Shown: positions 1-11,402 of the stretch, in pieces | Layout of the letters: each line of letters begins with the position of its first letter | Numbering within the stretch: position 1 is the first letter of the stretch | Source: Straminergon stramineum | Lineage: Eukaryota; Streptophyta; Bryopsida; Hypnales; Calliergonaceae | Length of the DNA: 64,000 nt | NCBI GenBank assembly: GCA_963920665.1 | Contig: OY987267.1 | Location: forward strand, 25,048,001-25,112,000 | Reading direction: 5' to 3' | Made by a program: the position numbers and the translations under genes | Notes under the pieces: model-generated | Told to the model about the DNA's origin: nothing | The model's database searches: none | Seen by the model: only the letters and a program-made list of their open reading frames with translations

Positions 1-2075
1 TGGCAACGCAATTCGAACAATCCGTCACACCAGGAACGCGCAACATTACAAAAGCAGGCCGTCTTTCGGCGATGGCGATGGCGGGCATCAGGTGCTTTCG
101 GGAACAAAACGAAGGCGAAGAAGCAGGACGAACTGGCAACCCGCAACAGCCTCCTGTAGCTAGTTTTAAAATTTATTCTGGAGGCAAATGAGAAGAAGAT
201 CTCATTGGTACTGTAGCTAATTTCCGTAATCGCCTCCAGTTTGCCCAAGTTTGGCCCTTGCCCTCGGACGTGGAGCGGCATTGGTCGGGTCGAGGCGGAG
301 GAATCGGACAACCCTTGAATCGTATGTTTTTTTAATTTGATTTTCAGGTTTTCTCGTCCGTCTTTTCATTCAGGTTCCCGCCATCGGACCTTGAATTCCA
401 CACCATCGCCAAAAGCCCGAAAGGCGCCGGGCGTGCCAGCCTGCGCGCCACTCCAACGAGCGCTCGTCTTCCCCCGACTTGCGCCTGTTCCACGAGCCCT
501 GCCTCGCCTGGTTCTAATTCTTTTCTTAAATTTGCTGCGCTTTTCTACCACGTCGTGTTGATTGCGCGCTTTCTCAGCATTTGCGAGCTCTGGTGCACAA
601 GATCGTCACTGAGATTTCGCTTGGCTGGAAGTTGCTTGTCGTGGTCGGAGTAGGTGAGATCAAGAGCATTTTCTGGATCTGAGAAAGGAGATGCGTTGAA
701 GTGGAAGCAGGTTGTCTGGTTTGGTTCCGTAGTGTTGACTTCGGCGGTCGTGGAGGATGTGTGCGGGGAGCACTTGCTGGTGGGGAGTTATGGATAGGGG
801 ATTGTGATCTGCGACGAATTCATGTAGCACAGGGCATCGTTTCTATCGACATTGGTGGAGTCAATAACCTCTGGATTTGAATGAGCGATTTTCTTGGGAA
901 CAGGTTAGTTGAGCCACGGGTGTTGATTAATTTACATCTGCGTTTGAAAAGCACTTAATGCGATTTCCGGCATGTCTAAAGTCTTTGTTACGCAATGCAC
1001 TGTCCTTTTCGTTTGCAAATTCAAGAATTAGAATAAGTGATCTCCTATTTTCACATATGATCATGGTTGCTTTGGGGGACTTTTTATGGATCTCTGGGCG
1101 GCGATTTCATAGATGGAATCAGTGACCTCTGAATGTTTAATCCTGAGCGATCTTTTCATTTGAGTTTAATAAGCATTACAGTAGATTCCTGGTTTATCTC
1201 TACCAAATGTCTGAAGTGAGTGATGTCTTAGGCGGCGCAATCAACAGTGCTTGGCGTTTGTAAATTCGAGAATTAGAACAAGATATCTCTAATGTCGGTT
1301 TCTGCTTCCTTGATCATGGAACTTTGGGGGAGTTTTTTCCATAGATCGCCACATTGCTCCAGTTCTATGGTCAAGTAGAAGATTTCAATCTTATTCAATC
1401 TTTCCTAATTCACAACTTAAATATCTTTCAAGGCTTCTTTTGTCATGGTTATAATTTGTGGTTGAAGGAATCAGATGTCTGGAGATAGTTATCAATAAAG
1501 AAATTCTCTAGAAATTGTTCTTGATTCTCAACTATTTGTGTCTGAAGATAGCAACGGGTCTATCTGCCGTTATTAAAACTTGCGAAGATCGCTTGTTCCT
1601 CAGCGGAGTCACAGTTTAGGACAAAAGTATGTTTGACCTAAAGAGTTTTGAAATCGAGATTTTAATTTTTTAATTTTTTTTTTATATCTATCTCATGTGG
1701 AATGTATTCGACATCACAGTTTGCCTTCTACACTAATTCGTTTCTTAGTTACCTACACGAATTGATTGGAGTCCTCGTGATGTACCCGGAAATTGAGGTC
1801 CCACCATTGGTTACAGTGAGGTCTTCAGTCTAGTAAATGTAAATTCATGGTCATATGATCGCCGGTATGCTTGTAAAGAAAATTGTGGATACTTGTGGAT
1901 CTTTATAGCACATAACTGTGTTTTGATGTTACATATTGGAGTTTTCTCTGACAGGATCTTCACCGCTAGCTTCGAAGGTGTAACAGAAGATATTGTGGAA
2001 ATGCACGAATTCTGGATTCCTTGATTTCCAGTTCAAGTGTGATCAGTTCACCCGAGGTGTGCAGTTATTTTCGAA
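1..2075 (+). promoter_or_regulatory. Upstream region and probable 5' leader of the coiled-coil gene
   Basis: The first 900 bases are relatively GC-rich and carry short overlapping open frames on both strands without recognisable protein features. A likely leader intron runs from a GT at 904 (after AACAG) to a pyrimidine-rich acceptor ending at 1954 (TTTCTCTGACAG), about 120 bases before the ATG at 2076. This splice pair is inferred from consensus only. An imperfect tandem duplication lies between about 857 and 1345 and is described separately. The exact transcription start cannot be placed from sequence. Confidence 0.4.
857..1345. repeat. Imperfect tandem duplication, about 245 bp period, in the leader region
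   Basis: Two diverged units follow one another. Paired landmarks are CGTTTGCAAATTCAAGAATT near 1009 and CGTTTGTAAATTCGAGAATT near 1255, CTTTGGGGGAC near 1071 and ACTTTGGGGGAG near 1322, and GAGCGATTTTCTT near 881 and GAGCGATCTTTTC near 1145. The offset is about 245 bases with small indels. The first unit spans the proposed leader-intron donor at 904. Confidence 0.75.
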
Positions 2076-4244
2076 ATGGGTGCCGAAAGTATTGCGCAGG
2101 TCGATGATAGCCCCGTGACTCAAATACGTAAACCGGATAAAGTTGAAGCTCTTGATGTTGCTCTGTTGGACAGGCCGATGAAGGAGAGTGCAGATTTTGT
2201 CAGGACCATTGAGAGTCCAGATTCTGTTTTGATCGCCAGTCTAAAGGAAAACTCTGGTGGAGTTTCAAATGAATCCGTCACTGTCAACAATGTTAGTGGG
2301 ATTGATAACGTTGATCCTGGATTGTCCACTTCTGCGATTACTCAAGTAGATAAAGATGCCAATTCTAAAGGGAAGCTACAAGCAAGTGAAGTCATCGATG
2401 TTGCGGCCCTAACACCGGCTGGAGAACAAGATTCCGTTCTCACGAAAGACGAAGCTCTAGAAGCTTCAGTTTTGATTGTTCAGTCATCTATCAATGAAGG
2501 GCGCATAGCTCGTGAGATCCAGGAGATGGAGGAGATAAGCCTTGAAGAAGGCGGCGAGCGGAAGGGTTCGTTCAAGAAAGCGGCCGTAGTAACCGAATCG
2601 CAACCTGTTCTGAATGACTCAAAAATGGTGGAAAGTAACAGCAAAAAGAGTATTCCGGGTATAGAAGAAACCTTAAGATCTGTGTCGCATCCAAGCACTA
2701 GCAGTTTTGATGCGGTTGAGCCTGAAAGTCTAAATCAAGAAGGTCAGCCTAAATTAACAATGTCTGAAGGAAACATCAAGAGGGATTCTCTGGTTACCAC
2801 AGAAGCTCCAGGAGATATTTCGCAGCCTGTATTCTCAGGTGCCGAATTGAAAATTAAAACAGAAGTGGCTAAAGCTGTGGAGAGGAACGAACGCGAGGAG
2901 AAGCTCGCCGTGCTTGCAGCAACCGCAACTGGATCGTTGCCGACTTCAAAATTTGCTAGAGGCAAGTATTTATTAACAAATATTCAATTCTGCTCTTGTG
3001 CGTCATATTTTATTTTTGGAAAGTATATGAACGGCGATCGTGAAACGAGCCAGTGAATTATGCTCCCGCTCTTTCATAAACCAACGGTACTTCTAATTCT
3101 TGTTCAATTCCTCATTCCGCGCATTAGGTTCGTACTTGAAATTGGTGATGATTGCGAGCTTTCTGTTCCTTATTCGATCATTTCTATAGCTTTCTCTGTT
3201 GCAGCTTATTGACGATGCTATAATTGATTAGTTCGAACGATGCCTTCTGCGCTCTGTATTCCGTAATTAATTACTTTTGAGATTCTCTTTTGAGATTTAT
3301 ACATCTCTTACCCTGCCCTTGTGTAATTGCTTAATTTTAAATTAAATTCACCTTTCTAAGTTTGAACACAGCAGTAATGTCAGCATTAGACCCTTGATCG
3401 AATTTGAGGTCTTTATCTTGAGACTCACAATTTTCTCTTTTACTCAGCCTCTGAGATTCAGGAAGCACCTGAACCCGTAACTCCTCCAACACCAGAAAGA
3501 ACCGGAACGGTAATCAGGCTTACTCGTCAAATGTCTCGAGTTTCCACGGGCATGGGACCTATGTCTCCACGGTTCGAAATTCGTGCAGCCAAGGAAATTC
3601 AAGACTTGCAGGAGAAAGTGAAGTCGATGGAAGAAGAGTTGAGAAGGAAATCTGCTGTGATTGAAACTTTAAGCTTCAATCACAAAGAGAGAGAAAGTGA
3701 AATGCTGAAGAAAATGGAATGTTTGGAGCTTGCAAACGAGCAGCTTCTCCAGGGAGGAAATGATTCTAGCATTCAGCTGCAGATGGAACTTACGCGCCTC
3801 CAACGTCAAAATTCTGTACTTCAACTTCGCGAACGGGAGTTGCAGTTTCAAATCAACACTCAGGACATGATCAAGACGCAGATGGTTGACAAGAGACCTG
3901 CTACAGAAGAGCCAACAGACCTCGTGGAGCAGCTTGAGTCCAAAGTTGCTGTTCTGGAATCTAAGCTTGCGGAAGCCGTGGAAGTGAGTAACATGTATAA
4001 AATTCAGCTTCACGAGGCGTTTAGTCGGCAAAAATCTGCGCAATCTGCTGCTCTGTTGAACCTTGGGGATGCAGGAGAAGTTCTTAAAGAGCTTCAGAAG
4101 CTGAGGAAACAAACCAAGGACCAGGAGGCTGAACTCGTAGATTTACAGGATCGGTTCTTCATGATAAGTGTACGCCTAGCCGAGACCGCCGCTCAGAAAG
4201 AAGAGCTTCTTTCGAAATTGAAGAGGATACAGGGCTTAAGATAG
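2076..4244 (+). CDS. Coiled-coil protein of unknown function, two exons, 560 aa
   Basis: Exons 2076-2961 and 3448-4244 join in frame to give 560 residues. I do not recognise the family. Residues 1-295 (exon 1) are acidic, Ser/Thr/Val-rich and look disordered. Exon 2 starts with a Pro/Thr-rich linker, then RLTRQMSR, then long heptad-like coiled coils from about residue 339 to the C-terminus (for example KEIQDLQEKVKSMEEELRR and AELVDLQDRFFMISVRLAE). No membrane segment or enzyme motif is visible. The first exon also stays open into the intron to a stop at 3054, so an intron-retaining transcript would encode a 326-residue protein. The start at 2076 is the first ATG of the long frame. A cytoskeletal, Golgi-tether or scaffold role is possible, but that is only a guess from the coiled coils. 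Confidence 0.8.
2962..3447 (+). other. Inferred GC-AG intron in the coiled-coil gene
   Basis: The boundary that keeps frame between the two exons is AGAG|GCAAGT at 2961/2962 and TTTACTCAG|CC at 3447/3448. AG|GCAAGT is the usual context of the minor GC-AG donor class. The nearest GT, at 2966, would leave the two exons out of frame. The intron is 486 bases. Confidence 0.65.
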
Positions 4245-6152
4245 TCAGTCTCGTTGAATTTACCATCCCAACCTCAATGTTCTCTTCTACCCAAATGGGC
4301 GATTAAGCGGTCAGAAGTTCATACCCCACATCACAATTTCGTTTGCATATTGCGCACACATTTGCAGTCGTGGCGTATACAACAGCGTGGTCATATTGGA
4401 GCTCCGAACAAAATGACGCAAAGTAGGAGAGATCCTGAGGTCTTTGCTTGTTAGTCTTCCTATCTCAGAAACTGACATCAGAGACGCAACTTAGAAGTCA
4501 TGCGTCTTCATGTGAACCAAAGACTTAAATCTTCGTGTGTTCCTACAGCTCTTTTTGCTCTGGGTGTAGAAGCTTTCAGAGTCCATCAGGTTCTTCAATG
4601 AGCATTACTAGGTGAACGAATTTATATTTTGGAAAGAATGGTCAGAATAGAAGACTGGAGGCTGTGATGAATTGACACTGCATCGGATGGAGCTCGAAGT
4701 GGACAAGCTTCACTTAGCTATTGATGTATATGGCCTAGGATATCTTGTCACAATAAGATGTTTTCTTTCCTCTTTTCTTGCTAGCTCCGCAAATTGTTTA
4801 TAAGCGTGTGTCAATTGCTGAACAGGGGCTATCATTGAGTATCTGATTAGTTTCTGTCTTCTTACGTTTAAGGAGCATGCATGAAATAGTATTGGTATAA
4901 TTTATGTGCATGTCACAACAATAATTTTCTTTTTGTTTAATGCTAGATTTCATGTTGTGTTTTTCCTTGGACTTCTTATAAATAAGTAAATTTAATAATT
5001 AATAGATTCATCCCATCATTCTAGGATACTTTAATCCTTATGGATTCAAATTTTCAATCAATTTACACTGAAATTATAGGATAGAGAAATGGAGGTTGGA
5101 AGTTGATCATAAATTCATACAACTTTGAAAGTTGCATTTTAAATAAAGTGAAATACATCTCATGAGATTAGTTACAACCATGCATATTCAAATTTGATGT
5201 TTGGTGTCTAGTAAAGAAATACTAAGTATGATACTAAAATTACAATATGTAGTAAATAGGTCATGTATGTATACAAATGCAAAGACAACTTGATTTTGGA
5301 TTTAGACATTTATACTTTCATAGAATCTTCTATATAGATGAAACAAAATTCAGAGGGATGAAAAGGACATGTCTTTCAAGATTTAGGAGATTAGGGCAGA
5401 CTTCCATGTGTAAAAATCTACCAACTTTGCAAAAAACACAAAAATGTTTTTCAAAACTCTACATGGGAATGTACAATACTTGCAAGAGAGGAATCTGAAT
5501 AGATTGCCAACAAAATTATAGGGAGATGCCCATACAAAGTGGGGGGAATAATTCTACCACTTTTGGAAAACTAGTTTTTACATTGGACTTGAACTTTGGG
5601 TTGATTTTAGTTTGACAACAAGACAAAGCTACTCCTAAAATGTAGTTTCTCCCTGCTTACAGGAAGTGTAAACATCATGGAAGCCTACCATTAAGGTCCA
5701 GACACTCGTTGGCTTTACTTTTCTCTCTCCGTAGTGTTAAAACAAGGGATGCATCGGTGCATAGGAATCCCCTAGCGAATTCTAATAAGAATCAGTAAAA
5801 ATTTAGAATAAGAACTACACCTAAAGTGTTAGCTTTTGGGCCTGTTTACCCTAAACCTTAATTCCCACGAACAAAACAAATAGCCAAAGATTCTATGATA
5901 CAATCCATTCCTTCCCTTGTGATAATCTCCGCTCCTTGATAAGTACTCCTTTTTTGACGCGTGGGTGGTCACCTATTTGGGAACTAAATGGAATCCAGGG
6001 ACCAAATCTGCAAAAGTCTCTTCCAATATATGTGCAGGGTGCAGACTTTGATGGCCACAATGTCATGTAGTCAGTAATGCTGGACAAGATTCATTCTCAG
6101 CAGCAGGGAGAGCTGCTTGCCTCCAAGCGATTCCAAATGCTTGCCTCAGAGC
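4245..6152. other. Intergenic region between two convergent genes
   Basis: The first few hundred bases are probably 3' UTR of the coiled-coil gene. From about 4880 the DNA becomes AT-rich with no recognisable gene. A 73-codon open frame at 5277-5498 has no protein-like features. A purine run AAAGTGGGGGGAATAATT near 5536 resembles a retrotransposon polypurine tract, but no LTR is visible beside it. Confidence 0.5.
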
Positions 6153-6375
6153 ATTGAAACCTCATGAAACAACCACCTAGCAAATTCAAACGACTCATCA
6201 GCAGCACCACTGGCAACATGTCAGTACTCTGGGTTGCTGTACTGTACATGTTTCATGTACATCAGCAGAAAGATCTGATTGCGTCCAATCGATTTCTTGA
6301 AACCTCATGAAACAACCACCCTAGCAAATTGAAAGGAGTCATCCGCAGCGCCACTGACGACACCACCTTCCGCAA
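6153..6375 (-). repeat. Tandem duplication of the decarboxylase gene 3' end, about 144 bp offset
   Basis: The last codons of the decarboxylase gene and adjacent 3' sequence (about 6297-6375) are repeated just downstream at about 6153-6232. The shared core on the plus strand is GAAACCTCATGAAACAACCA followed by CTAGCAAATT. The downstream copy still reads GAADESFEFAR against GAADDSFQFAR in the gene, then shifts frame by one base. Similarity extends weakly outward to about 6098. Confidence 0.85.
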
Positions 6376-8068
6376 GCACGGCGGTGATGCAATCCACGGC
6401 TTCTTGCGTGATGATCTCTCCGGGAGTCACCACAGGAATCCCAGGCGGGTAGGGGCATACGAGCTCCGCGCTTACACGCCCCACTGCATTCCCAGCCATC
6501 ACCTTCTCCGACTTCGAATAGAATGCATCCCTCGGGCTCAACGCCATCACCGAATTCTCCCACCCAAACTCAGCAAGCTTCTCCGTTGCATCAAATTCGC
6601 AAGCAACGAGAATGTCAGCTGTTTCGGGATTCGCGTACCTTGCAGAAAGAGCTGCAAAGGAATGGATCAAACGCATGGCATCTCGGTGACTGCTCCCAGC
6701 GCTGATGGCGAATGTGATGGAGCGCAACGAAGGAAGCTCGGCGATGACGCCGTGTTCCAAACGAAGAATGTCGTCCGCTTCGAAACCTGTCAGCCCTAAT
6801 TTCCATAATCCAACTGTAATGCGAAGAGGGTCGATTCCAGGCATGTCTAAGATTGAAAGACCTGGTAGTTCCTGTAGTGCTTGGCGAACCATGAAAGCGA
6901 GAGAGAGGGCGGCATCCAGATTGTGATCTGAGGATAGTAAGCGTCCTGTTTCAGAGTCGAATTGGCAATTGTGTTCCATGTGAGCTCGGGATGCATCGAG
7001 GGACGCCAGGAGAAGGTAGCTAGGGCTGGAGCTTTGCAGCATCTGCAGGCATTGGGCGAGTCTGTCTCTGTCCATTCTCGACCCTTGCGTGTGCAGCATT
7101 GCAGATTGCGTGAGAGAGCTCAATACCTTGTGTGTGGACTGCACTGCGACGTCCGCGCCTTGCTCCAGCGCTGTCTGTGGCAGCTTGTGGTGAAACCTGA
7201 AATGCGCGCCATGTGCCTCGTCGACGAGGAGCGGGACATTGTGAGAGTGGCAGACGTGTGCGAGGGCGCTAATGTGGCTGCACACTCCGAAATAGGTCGG
7301 GGACACGACGAGCACGGCTCCCACTCTGTTTCCTGCTCTTCGCACTTCCTGAATGGCAACCTCCACTTGCAAGGCCTGAACACCATGCGCCACACCAAAT
7401 GCCGAGTCCATTTTAGGGTTTAGGTATTTTGGAAGCGCTCCAGAGAGCACCATCGCCGACACAGCAGACATGTGAACGTTGCGAGGAAGAATGAGGTAGT
7501 CGCCTGGTTCGCAAGTGGCCATCACTGCCGCCTGGATGCCGCAAGTGGAACCGTTCACGAGGAACCACGTCTGTTCCGCACCAAACAATCGAGCTGCTTT
7601 GCTCTGGGCTTCCTGAATTACCCCCTCGGCTGCGTGGAGGTTGTCGAGCTCGGGAAGCTCAGGCAAATCGCTTGCAAATGCTCTGTTTCCGATTAGAGCT
7701 GCCATGGTTGGTGGTGCGCCTGCTCCTCGTCTGTGTCCCGGAAAATGAAAAGCTGCGGCGTCCATTTCCGCGCATTCTCGCAGCGCGTTCAACAAGGGGG
7801 CATCATCTGCTCTCTCATCTAATTCTCTCACATTTCCATAGCCACTTGCGCCTGGCTTGCTTTCAAATACTTCTTCCGGCATTGTGGAGACATGGCATGC
7901 CAATTTCGATACACTAGGTCCCAATGTTCTCTGTCTCCCTCTTCTAATGTCTAGCGGAGTGACGTGAGCTCCAATTAAGCAATGTTGCGCAGAGAAATTC
8001 GCTCTTTGCTTGTCGTGCACTTGAAACCCTAATCTACCAATTGCGCTGCTACACCTCTCGAGAAGCAT
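6305..8068 (-). CDS. Orn/Lys/Arg decarboxylase family protein, probably plastid-targeted, 587 aa
   Basis: This is a single-exon gene for a fold-type I, PLP-dependent decarboxylase of the bacterial/plastid Orn/Lys/Arg class. Members decarboxylate a basic amino acid to a polyamine precursor; the actual substrate cannot be told here. Visible landmarks are the PGHRRGAG entry motif at residues 110-117, the cofactor-ring Asp in LLVDEAHGAHFRF (Asp283), and STHKVLSSLTQSAMLH with the predicted Schiff-base Lys314. A C-terminal domain follows. Roughly the first 60-75 residues precede the conserved domain and are rich in Arg, Ser and Leu with few acidic residues, which suggests a transit peptide. The start at 8068 is the first ATG of the frame. 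The C-terminal codons are tandemly duplicated downstream at 6153-6232. Confidence 0.9.
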   Translation of the reverse strand: MLLERCSSAIGRLGFQVHDKQRANFSAQHCLIGAHVTPLDIRRGRQRTLGPSVSKLACHVSTMPEEVFESKPGASGYGNVRELDERADDAPLLNALRECAEMDAAAFHFPGHRRGAGAPPTMAALIGNRAFASDLPELPELDNLHAAEGVIQEAQSKAARLFGAEQTWFLVNGSTCGIQAAVMATCEPGDYLILPRNVHMSAVSAMVLSGALPKYLNPKMDSAFGVAHGVQALQVEVAIQEVRRAGNRVGAVLVVSPTYFGVCSHISALAHVCHSHNVPLLVDEAHGAHFRFHHKLPQTALEQGADVAVQSTHKVLSSLTQSAMLHTQGSRMDRDRLAQCLQMLQSSSPSYLLLASLDASRAHMEHNCQFDSETGRLLSSDHNLDAALSLAFMVRQALQELPGLSILDMPGIDPLRITVGLWKLGLTGFEADDILRLEHGVIAELPSLRSITFAISAGSSHRDAMRLIHSFAALSARYANPETADILVACEFDATEKLAEFGWENSVMALSPRDAFYSKSEKVMAGNAVGRVSAELVCPYPPGIPVVTPGEIITQEAVDCITAVLAEGGVVSGAADDSFQFARVVVS

Positions 8069-8878
8069 GGTGCCTCCCCTGCAGAGCTGGAGATTACGGT
8101 TGAGTGCGTCTAGTGAGTCAAATCCGAACTATAACCGAGAGCATCTGCAAGCCAACTACACATTCATTTTTGTGAGTAACCACTGCGGAATCTCCAGTAT
8201 ACCGGTATTCACAAACACTCCATTCCTGTCCATTTCTGCTCTAAAATCTTATCTAGAAAAGTGGATTGCAAACACACAGTCGGACCCTCGGACTGTCTGG
8301 CTTGGACCTTCTGGCTCCAATTTCGGAGAGTTCACTCATAAAGAAAGCGAGAATAGTGGAAATTGGATGAGGTCCGTTGAGCAAATGATATTAGGTCGCA
8401 TTCTCTTTCCTCCCCGGAGAACAACTGATCATTCAGTTTCCTTCGACGGAGTTGATCTGGGTTTCATCTGGGGTTTGGGGGATTTTAGGGTTTAGGGCTT
8501 GCTGCCAGTGTTGGGCCATGGAAACTCCTTCACTTGGAATTTTTGAAAATTTTGAAAATTTTTGCGAGGACCACTTCTGTTGTTGAGCTGTGTAAGTTAT
8601 TTGGGGGTGAGAGTCTTGCGAGTCCAATGACCAGAGAAAATAGGCCTTTTACTAAATATGAATGAGAGAATTGACATGTATAATGTATAACTTGAATAAA
8701 TGCTTCAATTTGTGCAGTCACAAGAAGTTTCCTCCTTCCTGGATATCTTGAGGGTATGAGGGAGGTATCAAATAAAAATCTCACAATTTCACAAAGTGTG
8801 TCAACGTGGCCTTTGTTCATTTGTTCATTTCTTATTTGGGAAAGCTTTGAATTTGGAACTTTAGAATCAGAAGTATGG
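8069..8878. promoter_or_regulatory. Upstream region of the decarboxylase gene
   Basis: This stretch should carry the decarboxylase promoter, read leftward. It contains two adjacent TTTAGGG units near 8484-8497, a plant telobox-like motif. No TATA box can be assigned with confidence. Several open frames on both strands (for example 8067-8495 on the plus strand) lack protein features. Confidence 0.35.
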
Positions 8879-9065
8879 CCACTATCTAGGATTTGTTCTG
8901 TTTGCTTTCCACCTTCCTTGGGATAGTTTAGATTTTTTCTATCCTTCCTAGAGGACATCTTTGAAAAAAATTCACTATTTAGGATGTGTTCTATTTGGTT
9001 TTAATCTTCTTAGGGATAGTTTGGATTTTTTTCCACCCTTCCTAGAGGACATCTTTGAAAAAAAT
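8879..9065. repeat. Tandem duplication, about 93 bp period
   Basis: Two consecutive units, 8879-8971 and 8972-9065, share CACTAT(C/T)TAGGAT, GGGATAGTTT and CCTAGAGGACATCTTTGAAA with a modest number of mismatches. No gene is associated. Confidence 0.9.
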
Positions 9066-10840
9066 TCAAATGTTTGGAGATGTGCAAAGTGCCTAATGCC
9101 TGTCAAATTTAAGGCCTAATAGAAACTACATTGATGAAAGACAATATATTTTACAACTGTATCTCATAATGATAGATAACCTATCAAATACTTCCCATTA
9201 TACCAATGATGGAATGAGAAACAAAGCTCAAATTAAAAATAGGAACAAAGACCACATGCAACTAGCCCCTTAGCCATCATATCTTCTTAACACCTATGTT
9301 GGATTAGGGACCAAGAAAAATGGAGGAAGCTCAAAGCTTGAATGCTATACATAAGTTTTTAGATGATACATGTAAAAGACAAACAAAGAGTCATGTAATG
9401 GCACATTGAAACAATTTCATAGGTTCAAATCAAATCTACATAGACTATATTGAATATCTCCTAGATCCACATTTACCTTGGGCCACTTCACACATATGGA
9501 AGACAATAAGGGCAAGAACAAGTCAAGTGGAAGTAGAAGGAAAAGGACAATAAAACTTTCTATGGTTATTTTTCTCTACATGGACCAAAGCAATATTAGG
9601 GTTTGCCACTCCACATCAAGATAGAAACTTAGTAGCAAATTAATGTTAGCCACATGCCCATATAGGATTTATGACAAGTCACATACAATTTCTAGAATCT
9701 AATGATGTTTACGTAGACTTTAGTTGCCAATGATGAGTGTGAAACAATCTTGAAAGTTGCAACCAAGATGGCCATGATTATAACTTTTGTAGTCAAAACA
9801 TACTATTGGGTATACTCTTAGAGAACTTATTTGCCTTCAATAAATGCCTCAATTTGCCCCATACCAAAAATTAATACACATTCTCACACCCAAGATATTT
9901 GCATTAGAATGTATCCGAGGGTTACATCTTGGCTATAGAAGAGTGTCCATCCCCTCTACACCCAAGATACCTTGGAGTAGCTACCTGAGAAGAATCTTGA
10001 AAGGGTAGACTCTTTATTTATATTGATCCTTTGAAAACTATAGTTAATTCTCACTTCTCTTGATGCAATTAATATTTTCCTCAAGATCTTTTTGGAGTGA
10101 TTTTTTGCTAAATAGCAATACACAAAATTGCAAAGAAGAGATTGATGATAAATCCTACTTTCTCAAAAAGGCATCTACAATGAGGCAAGATTGTCTATAT
10201 AGTTTTGAGCATCACATCCTTCACTAGTTGCTTCATTGCAAGTGCCTTTTCTACTAGTGCCAATGGATGAAATCACTAAATTGTTATAATGGCATTGCTC
10301 TTGTTTCAATGCATGTTCACAATTTACAAAGAATAAGTTAATTCGCATCCATACTTTGGATGATTTACTTACAGCTAGAAAATACACTTCAACACTCTAG
10401 TGAATTGAAGATGGCTCTTTGCTTTGACTAAGGTAGCCAAAATAAGGTAGAGGCACCAATTGTCAACCATGTTCAATACCCAACTTGTAGGGTGCAATAT
10501 TTCCAATCAAGGGCTAGAACAAATTTCCAACTGAATCTTGAAATGTTTGTTTTTGGTCCTTTTCAAGGTTGGGACTAATAAGGTTATGACACATGTCCCA
10601 AAGTAGTGAGCAAGAAAGTAGAAAGTAGTGAACAAGAAAGTAGTTTTTGAATGATTGGAATTGAAAGAGTCTAGACATTGGCTATGGGTCATGAGTGCAT
10701 TTTGGCTCCCAAAATTCACGAAAATTTCAATTATGGGAATAAAATTCTGAAAATTTTGCAATCCATGTATTTCCTATCTTCCTTCATGGGAAAAATTTCC
10801 ACCACCTCATAGTACTCACAATTTGCTCCAAAATTGCTTA
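9066..10840. other. AT-rich non-coding stretch
   Basis: No gene is recognised. About 10690-10830 resembles segments near 25840 and 55100 (shared GGGAATAAAAT, ATGCAATCC-like and GGGAAAATTTCC-like blocks), so part of this is dispersed-repeat DNA. Open frames here are short and mostly Asn/Lys/Phe-rich. Confidence 0.5.
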
Positions 10841-11402
10841 CCCCTTAAGTGCTCCCATGTCCACTTTGTGGATGATGAATAGATTGAATCTCAAGTTTCA
10901 TCCTCATTATTGTTTGGATGAAAGTAATCCTAATTTGTGGAGATACTTTATCAAGTTGTTGTCCTGCCTAATGGTTGGATTTTGTGTCATTAGAGCACAT
11001 ATTTTTCTAAAATTACAAATGTGCAAGTATTTCAAGTGGTTGACCAAGCCAAAATTGCATTGTCTATAGTTCAAAATTGGATTTACAAAAATGAGGTCAT
11101 AGATTTAAAGAATACAAAAATATAAGAAAATAACCATGTCAAGAGAACTTCATTCGAAATCCATTCCAACAAATTTTACTCAAAATTGATAATATTTAGC
11201 TTGCAATTGTGAAATTTTTCTTTCAAATTTTATCAAAAACATTGATGATAGCATTGGTGAATCTAACCGTGCGGATGGAATCTATAGCTCATGGTCTACA
11301 ACTGTTATTTGTATACCAATTCAAAAATGTTCTTCCAAATAGCACTTTGTAATGGTTTTTCTCAAATCGTCAATTCTGGAGAAGAATCTAGACGTTTAGG
11401 GG
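10841..11402. mobile_element. TTAA-family non-autonomous element, copy A (562 bp)
   Basis: The left end is (C)TTA|CCCCTTAAGTGCTCC and the right end is GACGTTTAGGGG|TTAA. The termini are thus CCCCT...AGGGG inside TTAA-like targets, which matches piggyBac-type architecture. A diverged second copy lies at 26619-27196 and shares blocks along its whole length, for example CTCAAGTTTCATCCTC, TATCAAGTTGTTGTCCT, ATGGAATCTA and TTTTTCTCAAATCGT. The only open frame, 10857-11069, is matched by a broken frame in copy B, so it is unlikely to be conserved coding. The superfamily label is inference. Confidence 0.65.

Noticed and set aside
337..561. Opposing short open frames (337-561 plus, 366-551 minus)
   Set aside because: They mirror each other in GC-rich promoter-like DNA, which commonly yields stop-poor frames on both strands.
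5527..5560. Retrotransposon-like polypurine tract
   Set aside because: No LTR start or paired LTR is seen, and the adjacent open frame is not retroelement-like.
8067..8495. 142-codon plus-strand frame divergent from the decarboxylase
   Set aside because: It starts at the decarboxylase start codon in antisense, has no recognisable motif and lies where the promoter should be.
8484..8497. Interstitial telomere repeat
   Set aside because: Only two TTTAGGG units; this is the size of a promoter telobox and not a telomere relic.
10857..11069. 70-codon frame in TTAA element copy A as a transposase
   Set aside because: The homologous stretch of copy B is interrupted, and no transposase motif is visible.
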